This document shows, piece by piece, positions 1-15,200 of a stretch of 64,000 bases of DNA (the first letter of the stretch is position 1; each line of letters starts with the position of its first letter). The notes below the pieces were generated by a model. The model was given only the letters and a program-made list of their open reading frames with translations. It was not told where the DNA came from and did no database searches. The DNA comes from Scolanthus callimorphus (Eukaryota; Cnidaria; Anthozoa; Actiniaria; Edwardsiidae), in contig CM066919.1 in the NCBI GenBank assembly GCA_033964015.1, forward strand, positions 26,680,204-26,744,203. Direction: 5' to 3'. A program made the position numbers and the translations under genes.

Positions 1-42
1 AACGTGACAGTGCCCCTTGAAGTCTTGGTAAAAATGGCTTAT

Positions 43-187
43 TGTGTGGTTCCAGAAATTATCCATAGGAAGGATAATAGGAAGGGATATTTTCCATATA
101 ATACTGTATTTTTCTTCGGGAATTCAGAGAGGTGGGGGTCACTTTTCAACACTCTTCCGGGGGGGGGGGATTTTCTGGAACCACACA
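43..187. mobile_element. MITE, TGTGTGGTTCCAGAAA terminal repeats
   Basis: A 145-bp non-coding element. It starts TGTGTGGTTCCAGAAA (43-58) and ends with the exact complement TTTCTGGAACCACACA (172-187). It is flanked by TTAT on both sides (39-42 and 188-191), a likely 4-bp target duplication. The interior has a G9-G10 tract. A diverged copy lies at 23138-23317 and a one-ended fragment near 23573. No coding capacity is seen, so it is a non-autonomous DNA transposon of unassigned superfamily. Confidence 0.8.
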
Positions 188-200
188 TTATTGATTTACA

Positions 201-312
201 GGTAAGTATATGGCTTATTATGGATTCATAGGTAATAACTAGATATTTACCTATTAATCCATAATGAGCCATATACTTACCTATTAATCCATAATGAGCA
301 ATATATTTACCT
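201..312. repeat. Short inverted/tandem repeat around GGTAAGTATATGGC
   Basis: The 35-base segment 201-235 reappears as its reverse complement at 247-281 and again, degraded, at 281-312. The DNA can fold into a hairpin with a short AT-rich loop. It is probably a mini-palindrome from a transposon end. No gene is seen here. Confidence 0.7.
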
Positions 313-1143
313 AGAAATTCAATTCAATTCTATTGATCACCCCAACCTTTCCCTGGAGAATTCAAATCCCTCCCCGACTTTTAGTTTGTTGAGAGCCATT
401 ATCCGAGTTAATTCCCTACGAATAACATGGAACCGCGTCAACTGTAAACTAATAACAATTAGATTCGAAACAGGCCCTTAGGCTCACTTTCTATGATCAA
501 GGGTTACATTTCGGAGCTACTGTTTAAAAAAATTGTTTTAACTTGTACTTTTGCTTTATTTGCTGTTCTGTGTTGTTGGTATGTCTATTTTTGCAGAAAA
601 ACTAGGTGACGTACATCAACAGGGGAAGTAAATCATGAATATAATTACAGTTAGAGGTGGAAATTTATTTTAACGCCGCGTGAAAATTGCTTTGCCTTGA
701 TACATTTTGTACTGAGGCGTGCTGTGCTATGCCAGCCGGCCGGCGCCCTCTTGTCTGTTGCGTTGCTGCTGTGCTGTGCTATGCTATGCCAGCCGCCGGC
801 GCCCTCTTGTCTGTTGCGTTGTATTGTGTTGCGTTGTGTTTTTGTTGTATTGTGTTTTGTTGTTTTGCATTGTGCTCTGTTCTGTTCTTCTTTTCTGTTG
901 CGTTGTGCTTAGTTTGGTTTGTACGTTGCTATGCTGTGCTGACGTTTCATCACCCAATATTACTGTGTTGAGTTCTTTTGCGTCGTTTTATGTTGTTTAG
1001 TCTCCTTCTGTACGCGTGCAGACTCTAAGATTGCCTTACATCAAATATGTGCTTTCTTTACCACAAAATTCACGTCTGAGCCGTGGCATTTGTCAGGCAT
1101 TCAACATATCAACTATCCACTGACCATGTGTATTGTTATGCAG
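313..1143. other. Non-coding stretch with a GC/TG-rich low-complexity block
   Basis: No supported exon is seen. Between about 716 and 830 a segment of roughly 50 bp ending in GCGCCCTCTTGTCTGTTGCG occurs twice in tandem. It is followed to about 1000 by TG/TC-rich low-complexity DNA. The open frames across it read as Leu/Cys/Val-rich low complexity and are not credible proteins. The segment just before 1144 is pyrimidine-poor intron-like DNA ending in an AG acceptor. Confidence 0.5.
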
Positions 1144-2778
1144 TGTTCAGATGCATACGCCATCAAGACGTTAATGGAACACCTGACATCCAACCATACC
1201 ATGATCATGTTGTTGGGTCCCGGATGTTCCATTACCGCTGAACCAATCGCTAGTGCCGCACCATTCTGGAACTTAGTACAGGTACGTCACTTGACAAATA
1301 TGGCGAGTCAAGAATTTCAGCTCATTTGCAATAAGATGGACACATATTTCACAATTCTGTCACGACTTGTTAGGTTTCCTACAGTGCGGTACGCCAAGGC
1401 TATCAGACAAGTCCCGTTACCCCTTGTTTTACCGTGTTAACGCACCGAGACTGTTACTAACCTAGCAATGGTCGCACTTTTAAAGCGGTACAAATGGACC
1501 AGGATCGCCATAGTCAAGGAGGATGTAGCGGGTCTTTAATGACGTGAGTGATTTTCATCTATTTGGGCGAGGGTTCGCATTAAAGCTCAAACTAGTCTAG
1601 CTAGAGTGCTCATAACCGCAAAGGCAATAGCAACAGTTGCTTCAAGGAGTTCATAAAGGTTTTACGTCCCTGTGATTTCGCAGTATACAAGTATTGGGCG
1701 TTTCGCGTGACACTCGCTTGTCGCTTGCACCTCCATGCATGTTGAAGACACCTCATAGAAATCTACGGGATTGGTACTTATAGTTCTTATAACTTGTGCT
1801 GTGCTAGCATGCTGGCTTCAGTTTGTTAACCTTGTAGTATACGCTAGCGTTAGAGTGCGTTTGCTTTTCGCACCACCGTCTTAGTTTCACTTGTTGTCGT
1901 TTGGTTTAGCGTTTCATACCATAAAACACTCAGGATACTTAGGATTATTGCACTGAGTTTAGTGACGCCTGATGGCTGATTAAAATGCTGTGACTTGTAG
2001 GCCGACTGTTTTCTCGAGCCTTGAATCATTAATTTGACCGCAGAATAATCTGTCCCGACACGAATAGATATCTTGCGTTCTACAGATGTTTCAGAGTCGG
2101 GCCGACACCGAATGGAGCTAACAAGAAATCGACCCGAAAAAATCGTAGCGTGCAAATCGACCATTTTTACCAGGAAAATACGAGGCATCTCTCAACTTGT
2201 CGCGCAACATTGTTGCGTTGCAAATTGATGATCGATTTTGCTCTTTTTTTATCAAACACACAACCTGTCGAAGAATTTTGCCTACAATTGAGTTGTAAAT
2301 GTAAAAATGTAATGTTCGAGACCGACTCCCCAGACTTGCAGCTCGTAAGCTGAATTGCGCTGGGTCTCAACGGCGCCACTGGCAGCCAAGCGGTCATAAG
2401 CACAGACACAGTTGATTAGTCAATAGAAATGAGGTTCGAAGGGGCAAAATCTTGGGCTCGCATGTGTGATCATCAAAACAAAATGTTGCGCGACAAGTTG
2501 TAAATTTGATGAAAAACGAGGAACAATTAGACTTGCAACGCAGCATGTTGCGCGACAAGGATTTTGAGGGATTTTGTGCCTCGTATTTCCCCGGCTTTAG
2601 TGAACCTCGTGTCCTTGGCTATTTGTTTGGTCATGAAAAAATGTAGAATTCATCCATCTGGTTTTCCTTTTTTTCAGGTTAACGAGCATCTACAGGTTAT
2701 ATTAAGGCAAAATAATATCTCTGTTATCTCGGCAAACAGTTTTGTTAGCAACCCTGACAGCGTTTTAACGACCTCAAG
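1144..2778 (+). CDS. GABBR-like: GABA-B-like class C receptor, three ligand-domain exons (partial)
   Basis: Part of the extracellular Venus-flytrap (ANF-receptor/periplasmic-binding type I) domain of a metabotropic GABA-B-like receptor. Exon a is 1144-1281 (after TATGCAG, before GTACGT) and encodes a segment with GPGCS and FWNLVQ, matching the family's PGCSS...WNL block. Exon b is 1385-1543 (after CTACAG, before GTGAGT) and encodes LSDKSRYPLFYR, like the family's LSNRQRFPTFFR, then a VALLKRYKWTRIAIV-type strand. Exon c is 2678-2778 (after TTTTTTCAG, before GTAAGT) and encodes an ILRQNNISVI-type strand. Exons a and b are 46 and 53 codons long, so phase is kept. Exon b needs two compensating 1-base shifts, near 1446 and 1528, to stay in the conserved frame; these are either assembly errors or pseudogene lesions. 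The upstream exons, the seven-helix domain and the tail are not seen; the following sequence runs into the N gap and satellite. Confidence 0.72.
2171..2592. mobile_element. Palindromic MITE in a receptor intron
   Basis: Arms of about 55 bp are inverted at 2171-2223 and 2533-2592. They share the outer motif GGAAATACGAGGCA and the inner motif CTTGTCGCGCAACAT. A third copy of the GTTGCGCGACAAGTTG motif lies at 2484-2500. The element sits inside the intron between receptor exons b and c, ending 85 bp before the last exon. It has no coding capacity. Confidence 0.7.
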
Positions 2779-3155
2779 GTAAGTCAGGTTAATTATAACA
2801 ATTACTAGTTCAATCTCGCGGGCGTCATACTATTTAGAGTGATAAAGGCAGCATTACAGGGAGAAACTTTCTGTTTTTCAGTAGTACACTTTAATCACCA
2901 TACGTGTAATACTATTGATTCAGTGCAGTTGTGCATGTCAGTAAAGTTACAGCGCGGCGTACAATGCAATGACATATGCCCACGACAAAATAAAATTCGA
3001 CGTTTGAAAATAACTAACATATAACACGCCTCCTCCTCACCCCTCTTCTTCTTCTAACTCGTCCCCAGTCATCACTAGTGGGGCGCGCAAAGCATCTTTG
3101 GAAGGGCGGCTTTGCGGTTCCCAGTCTCTCTCGTCCTGACCGTGATCCTTAGCGC
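2779..3155. other. Non-coding, intron-like sequence up to the gap
   Basis: It begins with the GTAAGT donor of the last visible receptor exon. No further exon or repeat is recognisable. A CT-rich tract (about 3028-3055) precedes the gap. Confidence 0.5.
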
Positions 3156-3255
3156 NNNNNNNNNNNNNNNNNNNNNNNNNNNNNNNNNNNNNNNNNNNNN
3201 NNNNNNNNNNNNNNNNNNNNNNNNNNNNNNNNNNNNNNNNNNNNNNNNNNNNNNN
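3156..3255. other. Assembly gap of 100 N
   Basis: Exactly 100 Ns, the usual placeholder for a gap of unknown size. It lies at the left edge of the satellite, so the true left boundary and total array length are unknown, and the receptor and the array may not be physically as close as drawn. Confidence 0.98.
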
Positions 3256-6200
3256 GACTCTCTAGAAGATTATCTACACGGTTATCTAAACGATTATCTA
3301 GACGATTATCTAGACGATTATCTAAACGATTATCTTGACGATTATCTAGACGATTATCTAGACGATTATCTAGACGATATCTACTCGATTATCTAGACTT
3401 ATCTAGACGATTATCTAGACGATTCTAGACGATTATCAAGACGATTATCGAACGATTATCTAGACGATTATCTATACGGTTATCTATATGATTATCGATA
3501 CGATTATCTATACGATTTTAGACAATAATCTAGACAATAATCTAGACGACAATCTAGACGATTTATACTAGATTATTACTAGATAATAATCTAGATGACT
3601 CTCTAGAAGATTATCTACACGTTATCTAAACGATTATCTAGACGATTATCTAGACGATTATCTAGACGATTAACTAGACGATTATCTAGACGATATCAAG
3701 ACGATTATCTTGACGATTATCTACTCGATTATCTACTCGATTATCTAGACGATTATCTAGACGATTATCTAGACGATTATCAAGACGATTATCGAAACGA
3801 TTATCTAGACGATATCTAGACGATTATCTAGACGATATCTAGACGATTATCTAGATGATTACCTATACGATTACCTAGACGATTACCTAGACGATTATCT
3901 AGACGATTATCTAGACGATTATCTAGACGATTATCTAGACGATTATCTAGACGATTATCTAGACGATATCTAGACGATTATCTAGACGATTATCTAGATG
4001 ATACCTATACGATTACCTATACGATTACCTAGACGATTACCTAGACGATTATCTAGACGATTATCTAGACGGTTATCTAGACGATTATCTAGACGATTAT
4101 CTAGACGATTATCTAGACGATTATCTAGACGATTATCAAGACGATATCTTGACGATTATCTTGACGATTATCTAGACGATTATCTAGACGATTATCTAGA
4201 CGATTATCTAGACCATTATCTACTCGATTATCTAGACCATTATCTAGACGATTATCTAGACGATTATCTAGACGATTATCTAGACGATTATCTAGACGAT
4301 TATCAAGACGATTATCAAGGGACGATATCTAGACGATTATCTAGACGATTATCTAGACGATTATCTAGGACGATTATCTACTCGATTATCTAGACGATTA
4401 TCTAGACGATTATCTAGACGATTATCTAGACGATCACCTAGACGATATCTAGACGATATCTAGACGATTATCTAGACGATTATCTAGACGATTATCTAGA
4501 CTATTATCTAAACGATTATCTTGACGATATCTAGACGATTATCTAGACCATTATCTACTCGATTATCTAGACGATTATCTAGACGATTATCTAGACGATT
4601 ATCAAGACGATTATCGAAACGATTATCGAAACGATTATCTAGACGATTATCTAGACGATTATCTAGACGATTATCTAGACGATTATCTAGACGATTATCT
4701 CGACGATTATCTCGACGATTATCTAGACGATTATCAAGACGATTATCTAAACGATTATCTGGACGATTATATAGACGATTATATAGACGATTATATAGAC
4801 GATATATAGACGATTATCTAAACGATTATCTAGACGATTATCCAGACCGTAACCTATACGATTACCTATATGATTATCTAGATGAGTATCTAGACGATTA
4901 TCTAGAGGATTATCTAGAGGATTATCTAGACGATATCTAGACGATTATCCAGACTTTTATCTAGACGATTATCTAGACGATTATCTAGACAATAATCTAG
5001 ACGACAATCTAGACGATTATCTAGACGATTATATACTAGATTATCTACTAGATAATAATCTAGATGACTCTCTAGAAGATTATCTAGACGGTTATCTAAA
5101 TGATATCTAGACGACTATCTAGACGATTATCTAGACGATTATCTAAACGATATCTAGACGATAATCTAAACGATTATATATACGATTATCTATACGGTTA
5201 TATATGATTATCTATACGATTATCTATACGATTATCTAGACAATTATCTAGACAATAATCTAGACGACAATCTAGACCATATCTAGACGATTATATACTA
5301 GAAGATTATAGAAGATTATCTAGACAATAATCTAGACGACAATCTAGACGATTATCTAGACGATTATATACTAGATTATCTACTAGATAATAATCTAGAT
5401 GACTCTCTAGAAGATTATCTAGACGGTTATCTAAATGATTATCTAGACGACTATCTAGACGATTATCTAGACGATTATCTAGACGATTATCTAAACGATT
5501 ATCTAGACGACTATCTAGACGACTATCTAGACGATTATCTATACGGTTATCTATATGATTATCTATACGATTATCTAGACAATAATCTAGACAATAATCT
5601 AGACGACAATCTAGACGATTATATACTAGATTATCTACTAGATAATAATCTAGATGACTCTCTAGAAGATTATCTACACGGTTTTCTAAACGATTATCTA
5701 GACGATTATCTAGACGATTATCTTGACGATTATCTACTCGATTATCTAGACGATTATCTAGACGATTATCTAGACGATTATCAAGACGATTATCTAGACG
5801 ATTATCTAGACGATTATCTAGACGATTATCTAGACGATTATCTAGACGATTATCTAGACGATTATATAGACGATTATATAGACGATTATCTAGACGATTA
5901 TCTAAACGAATATCTAGACGATTATCCAGACGGTAACGTATACGATTACCTATATGATTATCTAGATGAGTATCTAGACGATTATATAGACGATTATCTA
6001 GACGATTATCTAGACAAAATCTAGACGACAATCTAGACGATTATCTAGACGATTAATACTAGATTATCTACTAGATAATAATCTAGATGACTATATAGAC
6101 GGTTATCTAAACGATTATCTATATGATTATCTAGACGATTATCTATAGGATTATCTAGGCGATTATCTAGACGATTATCCAGACTTTTATCTAGACGATT

Positions 6201-9200
6201 ATCTAGACGATATCTAGACAATAATCTAGACGACAATCTAGACAATAATCTAGACAATAATCTAGACAATCTAGACGATTATATATAGATTATCTACTAG
6301 ATAATAATCTAGATGACTCTCTAGAAGATTATCTACACGGTTATCTAATCGATTATCTATTATCTAGACGATTATATACTAGAAGATTATAGAAGATTAT
6401 CTAGACGGTTATCTAAACGATTATCTAGACGACTATCTAGACGATTATCTATACGATTATCTATACGATTATCTATACGATTATCTAGACAATAATCTAG
6501 ACAATAATCTAGACGACAATCTAGACGATTATATATTAGATTATCTACTAGATAATAATCTAGATGACTCTCTAGAAGATTATCTACACGGTTATCTAAA
6601 ACGATTATCTAGACGATTATCTAGACGATTATCTAGACGATTATCTAGACGATTATCAAGACGATTATCTAAACGATTATCTTGACGATTATCTAGACGA
6701 TTATCTAGACGATTATCTAGACGATTATCTACTCGATTATCTAGACGATTATCTAGACGATTATCTAGACGATTATCTAGACGATTATCAAGACGATTAT
6801 CTAGACGATTATCTAGACGATTATCTAGACGATTATCAAGACGATTATCGAAACGATTATCTATACGATTATCTATACGGTTATCTATATGATTATCTAT
6901 ACGATTATCTATACGATTATCTATACGATTATCTATACGATTATCTAGACAATAATCTAGACAATAATCTAGACGACAATCTAGACGATTATATACTAGA
7001 TTATCTACTAGATAATAATCTAAATGACTCTCTAGAAGATTATCTACACGGTTATCTAAACGATTATCTAGACGATTATCTAGACGATTATCTAGACGAT
7101 TATCTAGACGATTATCAAGACGATTATCTTGACGATTATCTTGACGATTATCTACTCGATATCTAGACGATTATCTAGACGATTATCTAGACGATTATCT
7201 AGACGATTATCAAGACGATTATCGAAACGATTATCTAGACGATTATCTAGACGATTATCTAGACGATTATCTAGACGATTATCTAGATGATTACTAGACG
7301 ATTACCTAGACGATTATCTAGACGATTATCTAGACGGTTATCCAGACGATTATCTAGACGATTATCTAGACGATATCTAGACGATTATCTAGACGATTAT
7401 CTAGACGATTATCTAGATGATTACCTATACGATACCTAGACGATTACCTAGACGATTATCTAGACGATTATCTAGACGGTTATCTAGACGATTATCTAGA
7501 CGATTATCTAGACGATTATCTAGACGATTATCTAGACGATAATCTAGACGATTATCTATACGATTATCTATACGGTTATCTATATGATTATCTATACGAT
7601 TATCTAGACAATTATCTAGACAATAATCTAGACGACAATCTAGACCATTATCTAGGCGATTATATACTAGAAGATTATAGAAGATTATCTAGACGGTTAT
7701 CTAAACGATTATCTAGACGACTATCTAGACGACTATCTAGACGATTATCTATACGGTTATCTATGATTATCTATACGATTATCTATACGATTATCTAGAC
7801 AATAATCTAGACAATAATCTAGACGACAATCTAGACGATTATATACTAGATTATCTACTAGATAATAATCTAGATGACTCTCTAGAAGATTATCTACACG
7901 GTTATCTAAACGATTATCTAGACGATTATCTAGACGATTATCTAGACGATTATCTAGACGATTATCAAGACGATTATCTAAACGATTATCTTGACGATTA
8001 TCTAGACGATTATCTAGACGATTATCTAGACGATTATCTACTCGATTATCTAGACGATTATCTAGACGATTATCTAGACGATTATCTAGACGATTATCAA
8101 GACGATTATCTAGACGATATCTAGACGATTATCTAGACGATTATCAAGACGATTATCGAAACGATTATCTAGACGATTATCTATACGGTTATCTATATGA
8201 TTATCTATACGATTATCTATACGATTATCTATACGATTATCTAGACAATAATCTAGACAATAATCTAGACGACAATCTAGACGATTATATACTAGATTAT
8301 CTACTAGATAATAATCTAAATGACTCTCTAGAAGATTATCTACACGGTTATCTAAACGATTATCTAGACGATTATCTAGACGATTATCTAGACGATTATC
8401 AAGACGATTATCTTGACGATTATCTTGACGATTATCTACTCGATTATCTAGACGATTATCTAGACGATTATCTAGACGATTATCAAGACGATTATCGAAA
8501 CGATTATCTAGACGATTATCTAGACGATTATCTAGACGATTATCTAGACGATTATCTAGATGATTACCTAGACGATTACCTAGACGATTATCTAGACGAT
8601 TATCTAGACGATTATCTAGACGATTATCTAGACGATTATCTAGACGATTATCTAGATGATTACCTATACGATTACCTAGACGATTACCTAGACGATTATC
8701 TAGACGATTATCTAGACGGTTATCTAGACGATTATCTAGACGATTATCTAGACGATTATCTAGACGATTATCTAGACGATAATCTAGACGATTATCTATA
8801 CGATTATCTATACGGTTATCTATATGATTATCTATACGATTATCTATACGATTATCTAGACAATTATCTAGACAATAATCTAGACGACAATCTAGACCAT
8901 TATCTAGGCGATTATATACTAGAAGATTATAGAAGATTATCTAGACGGTTATCTAAACGATTATCTAGACGACTATCTAGACGACTATCTAGACGATTAT
9001 CTATACGGTTATCTATGATTATCTATACGATTATCTATACGATTATCTATACGATTATCTAGACAATAATCTAGACGACAATCTAGACGACAATCTAGAC
9101 GATTATATACTAGATTATCTACTAGATAATAATCTAGATGACTCTCTAGAAGATTATCTACACGGTTATCTAAACGATTATCTAGACGATTATCTAGACG

Positions 9201-12200
9201 ATTATCTAGACGATTATCAAGACGATTATCTAAACGATTATCTTGAAGATTATCTAGACGATTATCTAGACGATTATCTAGACGATTATCTACTCGATTA
9301 TCTAGACGATTATCTAGACGATTATCTAGACGATTATCTAGACGATTATCAAGACGATTATCGAAACGATTATCTAGACGATTATCTATACGGTTATCTA
9401 TATGATTATCTATACGATTATCTATACGATTATCTAGACAATAATCTAGACAATAATCTAGACGACAATCTAGACGATTATATACTAGATTATCTACTAG
9501 ATAATAATCTAGATGACTCTCTAGAAGATTATCTACACGGTTATCTAAACGATATCTAGACGATTATCTAGACGATTATCTAGACGATTATGTAGACGAT
9601 TATCAAGACGATTATCTTGACGATTATCTGACGATTATCTACTCGATTATCTAGACGATTATCTAGACGATTATCGAAACGATTATCTAGACGATTATCT
9701 AGACGATTATCTAGACGATTATCTAGACGATTATCTAGACGATTATCTAGATGATTACATATACGATTATCTAGACGATTACCTAGACGATTATCTAGAC
9801 GATTATCTAGACGATTATCTAGACGATTATCTAGACGATTATCTAGACGATTATCTAGACGATTATCTAGACGATTACCTAGACGATTATCTAGACGATT
9901 ATCTAGACGGTATCTAGACGATTATCTAGACGATTATCTAGACGATTATCTAGACGATTATCTAGACGATTATCTAGACGATTATCAAGACGATTATCTA
10001 ACGATTATCTTGACGATTATCTAGACGATTATCTAGACGATTATCTAGACGATTATCTAGATTATCTACTCGATTATCTAGACCATTATTAGACGATTAT
10101 CTAGACGGTTATCTAGACGATTATCTAGACGATTATCTAGACGATTATCTACACGATTATCAAGACGATTATCAAGACGATTATCTAAACGATTATCTAG
10201 ACGATTATCTAGACGATTATCTAGACGATTATCTACTCGATATCTAGACGATTATCTAGACGATCATCTAGACGATCATCTAGACGATCATCTAGACGAT
10301 TATCTAGACGATTATCTAGACGATTATCTAGACGATTATCTAGACGATTATCTAGACGATTATCTAGACGATTATCTAGACGATTATCTAGACGATTATC
10401 TAGACGATTATCTAGACGATTATCTCGACGATTATCTCGACGATTATCTAGACGATTATCAAGACGATTATCTAAACGATTATCTGGACGATTATATAGA
10501 CGATTATATAGACGATTATATAGACGATTATATAGACGATTATCTAAACGATTATCTAGACGATTATCCAGACCGTAACCTATACGATTACCTATATGAT
10601 TATCTAGATGAGTATCTAGACGATTATCTATAGGATTATCTAGAGGATTATCTAGACGATTATCTAGACGATTATCCAGACTTTTATCTAGACGATTATC
10701 TAGACGATTATCTAGACAATAATCTAGACGACAATCTAGACGATATCTAGACGATTATATACTATATTATCTACTAGATAATAATCTAGATGACTCTCTA
10801 GAAGATTATCTAGACGGTTATCTAAATGATTATCTAGACGACTATCTAGACGATTATCTAGACGATTATCTAGACGATTATCTAGACGATAATCTAAACG
10901 ATTATCTATACGATTATCTATACGGTTATCTATATGATTATCTATACGATTATCTATACGATTATCTAGACAATTATCTAGACAATAATCTAGACGACAA
11001 TCTAGACCATTATCTAGACGATTATATACTAGAAGATTATAGAAGATTATCTAGACAATAATCTAGACGACAATCTAGACGATTATCTAGACGATTATAT
11101 ACTAGATTATCTACTAGATAATAATCTAGATGACTCTCTAGAAGATTATCTAGACGGTTATCTAAATGATTATCTAGACGACTATCTAGACGATTATCTA
11201 GACGATTATCTAGACGATTATCTAGACGATTATCTAGACGATTATCAAGACGATTATCTAAACGATTATCTTGACGATTATCTAGACGATTATCTAGACG
11301 ATTATCTAGACGATTATCTAGACGATTATCTACTCGATTATCTCGACGATTATCTAGACGATTATCTAGACGATTATCAAGACGATTCTCGAAACGATTA
11401 TCTAGACGATTATCTAGACGATATCTAGACGATTATCTAGATGATTACCTATACGATTACCTAGACGATTACCTAGACGATTATCTAGACGGTTATCTAG
11501 ACGATTATCTAGACGATTATCTAGACGATTATCTAGACGATTATCTAGACGATTATCTAGACGATTATCTAAACGATTATCTAAACGATTATCTTGACGA
11601 TTATCTAGACGATTATCTAGACGATTATCTAGACGATTATCCAGACGATTATCCAGACGATTATCTAGACGATTATCTAGACGATTATCTACACGATTAT
11701 CTACACGATATCTAGACGATTATCTAGACGATTATCTAGACGATTATCTAGACGATTATCTAGACGATTATCTAGACGATTATCTAGACGATTATATAGA
11801 CGATTATATAGACGATTATCTAGACGATTATCTAAACGATTATCTAGACGATTATCCAGACGGTAACCTATACGATTACCTATATGATTATCTAGATGAG
11901 TATCTAGACGATTATCCAGACGATTATATAGACGATTATCTAGACGATTATCTAGACAATAATCTAGACGACAATCTAGACGATTATCTAGACGATTATA
12001 TACTAGATTATCTACTAGATAATAATCTAGATGACTATATAGACGGTTATCTAAACGATTATCTATATGATTATCTAGACGATTATCTAGAGGATTATCT
12101 AGAGGATTATCTAGACGATTATCTAGACGATTATCCAGACTTTTATCTAGACGATTATCTAGACGATTATCTAGACGATTATCTAGACAATAATCTAGAC

Positions 12201-15200
12201 GACAATCTAGACAATAATCTAGACAATAATCTAGACGACAATCTAGACGATTATATACTAGATTATCTACTAGATAATAATCTAGATGACTCTCTAGAAG
12301 ATTATCTACACGGTTATCTAATCGATTATCTATTATCTAGACGATTATATACTAGAAGATTATAGAAGATTATCTAGACGGTTATCTAAACGATTATCTA
12401 GACGACTATCTAGACGACTATCTAGACGATTATCTAGACGATTATCTATACGGTTATCTATACGATTATCTATACGATTATCTATACGATTATCTAGACA
12501 ATAATCTAGACAATAATCTAGACGACAATCTAGACGATTATATACTAGATTATCTACTAGATAATAATCTAGATGACTCTCTAGAAGATTATCTACACGG
12601 TTATCTAAACGATTATCTAGACGATTATCTAGACGATTATCTAGACGATTATCAAGACGATTATCTAAACGATTATCTTGACGATTATCTAGACGATTAT
12701 CTAGACGATTATCTAGACGATTATCTACTCGATTATCTAGACGATTATCTAGACGATTATCTAGACGATTATCTAGACGATTATCAAGACGATTATCGAA
12801 ACGATTATCTAGACGATTATCTATACGGTTATCTATACGATTATCTATACGATTATCTAGACAATAATCTAGACGATAATCTAGACGACAATCTAGACGA
12901 TTATATACTAGATTATCTACTAGATAATAATCTAGATGACTCTCTAGAAGATTATCTACACGGTTATCTAAACGATTATCTAGACGATTATCTAGACGAT
13001 TATCTTGACGATTATCTTGACGATTATCTACTCGATTATCTAGACGATTATCTAGACGATTATCTAGACGATTATCTAGACGATTATCAAGACGATTATC
13101 GAAACGATTATCTAGACGATTATCTAGACGATTATCTAGACGATTATCTAGACGATTATCTAGACGATTATCTAGACGATTATCTAGACGATTACCTAGA
13201 CGATTACCTAGACGATTACCTAGACGATTACCTAGACGATTATCTAGACGATTATCTAGACGATTATCTAGACGATTATCTAGACGATTATCTATACGAT
13301 TATCTATACGATTATCTAGACGATTACCTATACGATTATCTAGACGATTATCTAGACGATTATCTAGACGATTATCTAGACGGTTATCTAGACGGTTATC
13401 TAGACGATTATCTAGACGATTATCTAGACGATATCTAGACGATTATCTAGACGATTATCAAGACGATTATCTAAACGATTATCTAGACGATTATCTAGAC
13501 GATTATCTAGACGATTATCTAGACCATTATCTACTCGATTATCTAGACCATTATCTAGACGATTATCTAGACGATTATCTAGACGATTATCTAGACGATT
13601 ATCTAGACGATTATCAAGGCGATTATCAAGACGATTATCTAAACGATTATCTAGACGATTATCTAGACGATTATCTAGACGATTATCTAGACGATTATCT
13701 AGACGATTATCTAGACGATTATCTAGACGATCACCTAGACGATTATCTAGACGATTATCTAGACGATTATCTAGACGATTATCTAGACGATTATCTAGAC
13801 GATTATCTAGACGATTATCTAGACGATTATCTAGACGATTATCTAACGATTATCTTGACGATTATCTAGACGATTATCTAGACCATTATCTACTCGATTA
13901 TCTAGACGATTATCTAGACGATTATCTAGACGATTATCTAGACGATTATCTAGACGATTATCTATACGATTATCTATACGATTATCTAGACAATTATCTA
14001 GACAATAATCTAGACGACAATCTAGACCATTATCTAGACGATTATATACTAGAAGATTATAGAAGATTATCTAGACAATAATCTAGACGACAATCTAGAC
14101 GATTATCTAGACGATTATACTAGATTATCTACTAGATAATAATCTAGATGACTCTCTAGAAGATTATCTAGACGGTTATCTAAATGATTATCTAGACGAC
14201 TATCTAGACGATTATCTAGACGATTATCTAGACGATTATCTAGACGATTATCTAGACGATTATCAAGACGATTATCTAAACGATTATCTTGACGATTATC
14301 TAGACGATTATCTAGACGATTATCTAGACGATTATCTAGACGATTATCTACTCGATTATCTCGACGATTATCTAGACGATTATCTAGACGATTATCAAGA
14401 CGATTCTCGAAACGATTATCTAGACGATTATCTAGACGATATCTAGACGATTATCTAGATGATTACCTATACGATTACCTAGACGATTACCTAGACGATT
14501 ATCTAGACGGTTATCTAGACGATTATCTAGACGATTATCTAGACGATTATCTAGACGATTATCTAGACGATTATCTAGACGATTATCTAAACGATTATCT
14601 AAACGATTATCTTGACGATTATCTAGACGATTATCTAGACGATTATCCAGACGATATCTACTCGATTATCTAGACGATTATCTAGACGATTATCTACACG
14701 ATTATCTACACGATTATCTACACGATTATCTAGACGATTATCTAGACGATTATCTAGACGATTATCTAGACGATTATCTAGACGATTATCTAGACGATTA
14801 TCTAGACGATTATATAGACGATTATCTAGACGATTATCTAAACGATTATCTAGACGATTATCCAGACGGTAACCTATACGATTACCTATATGATTATCTA
14901 GATGAGTATCTAGACGATTATCCAGACGATTATATAGACGATTATCTAGACGATTATCTAGACAATAATCTAGACGACAATCTAGACGATTATCTAGACG
15001 ATTATATACTAGATTATCTACTAGATAATAATCTAGATGACTATATAGACGGTTATCTAAACGATTATCTATATGATTATCTAGACGATTATCTAGAGGA
15101 TTATCTAGAGGATTATCTAGACGATTATCTAGACGATTATCCAGACTTTTATCTAGACGATTATCTAGACGATTATCTAGACGATTATCTAGACAATAAT

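Noticed and set aside
687..1000. Three overlapping Cys/Leu-rich frames
   Set aside because: They follow TG/TC-rich low complexity in all three frames, with no domain or splice support.
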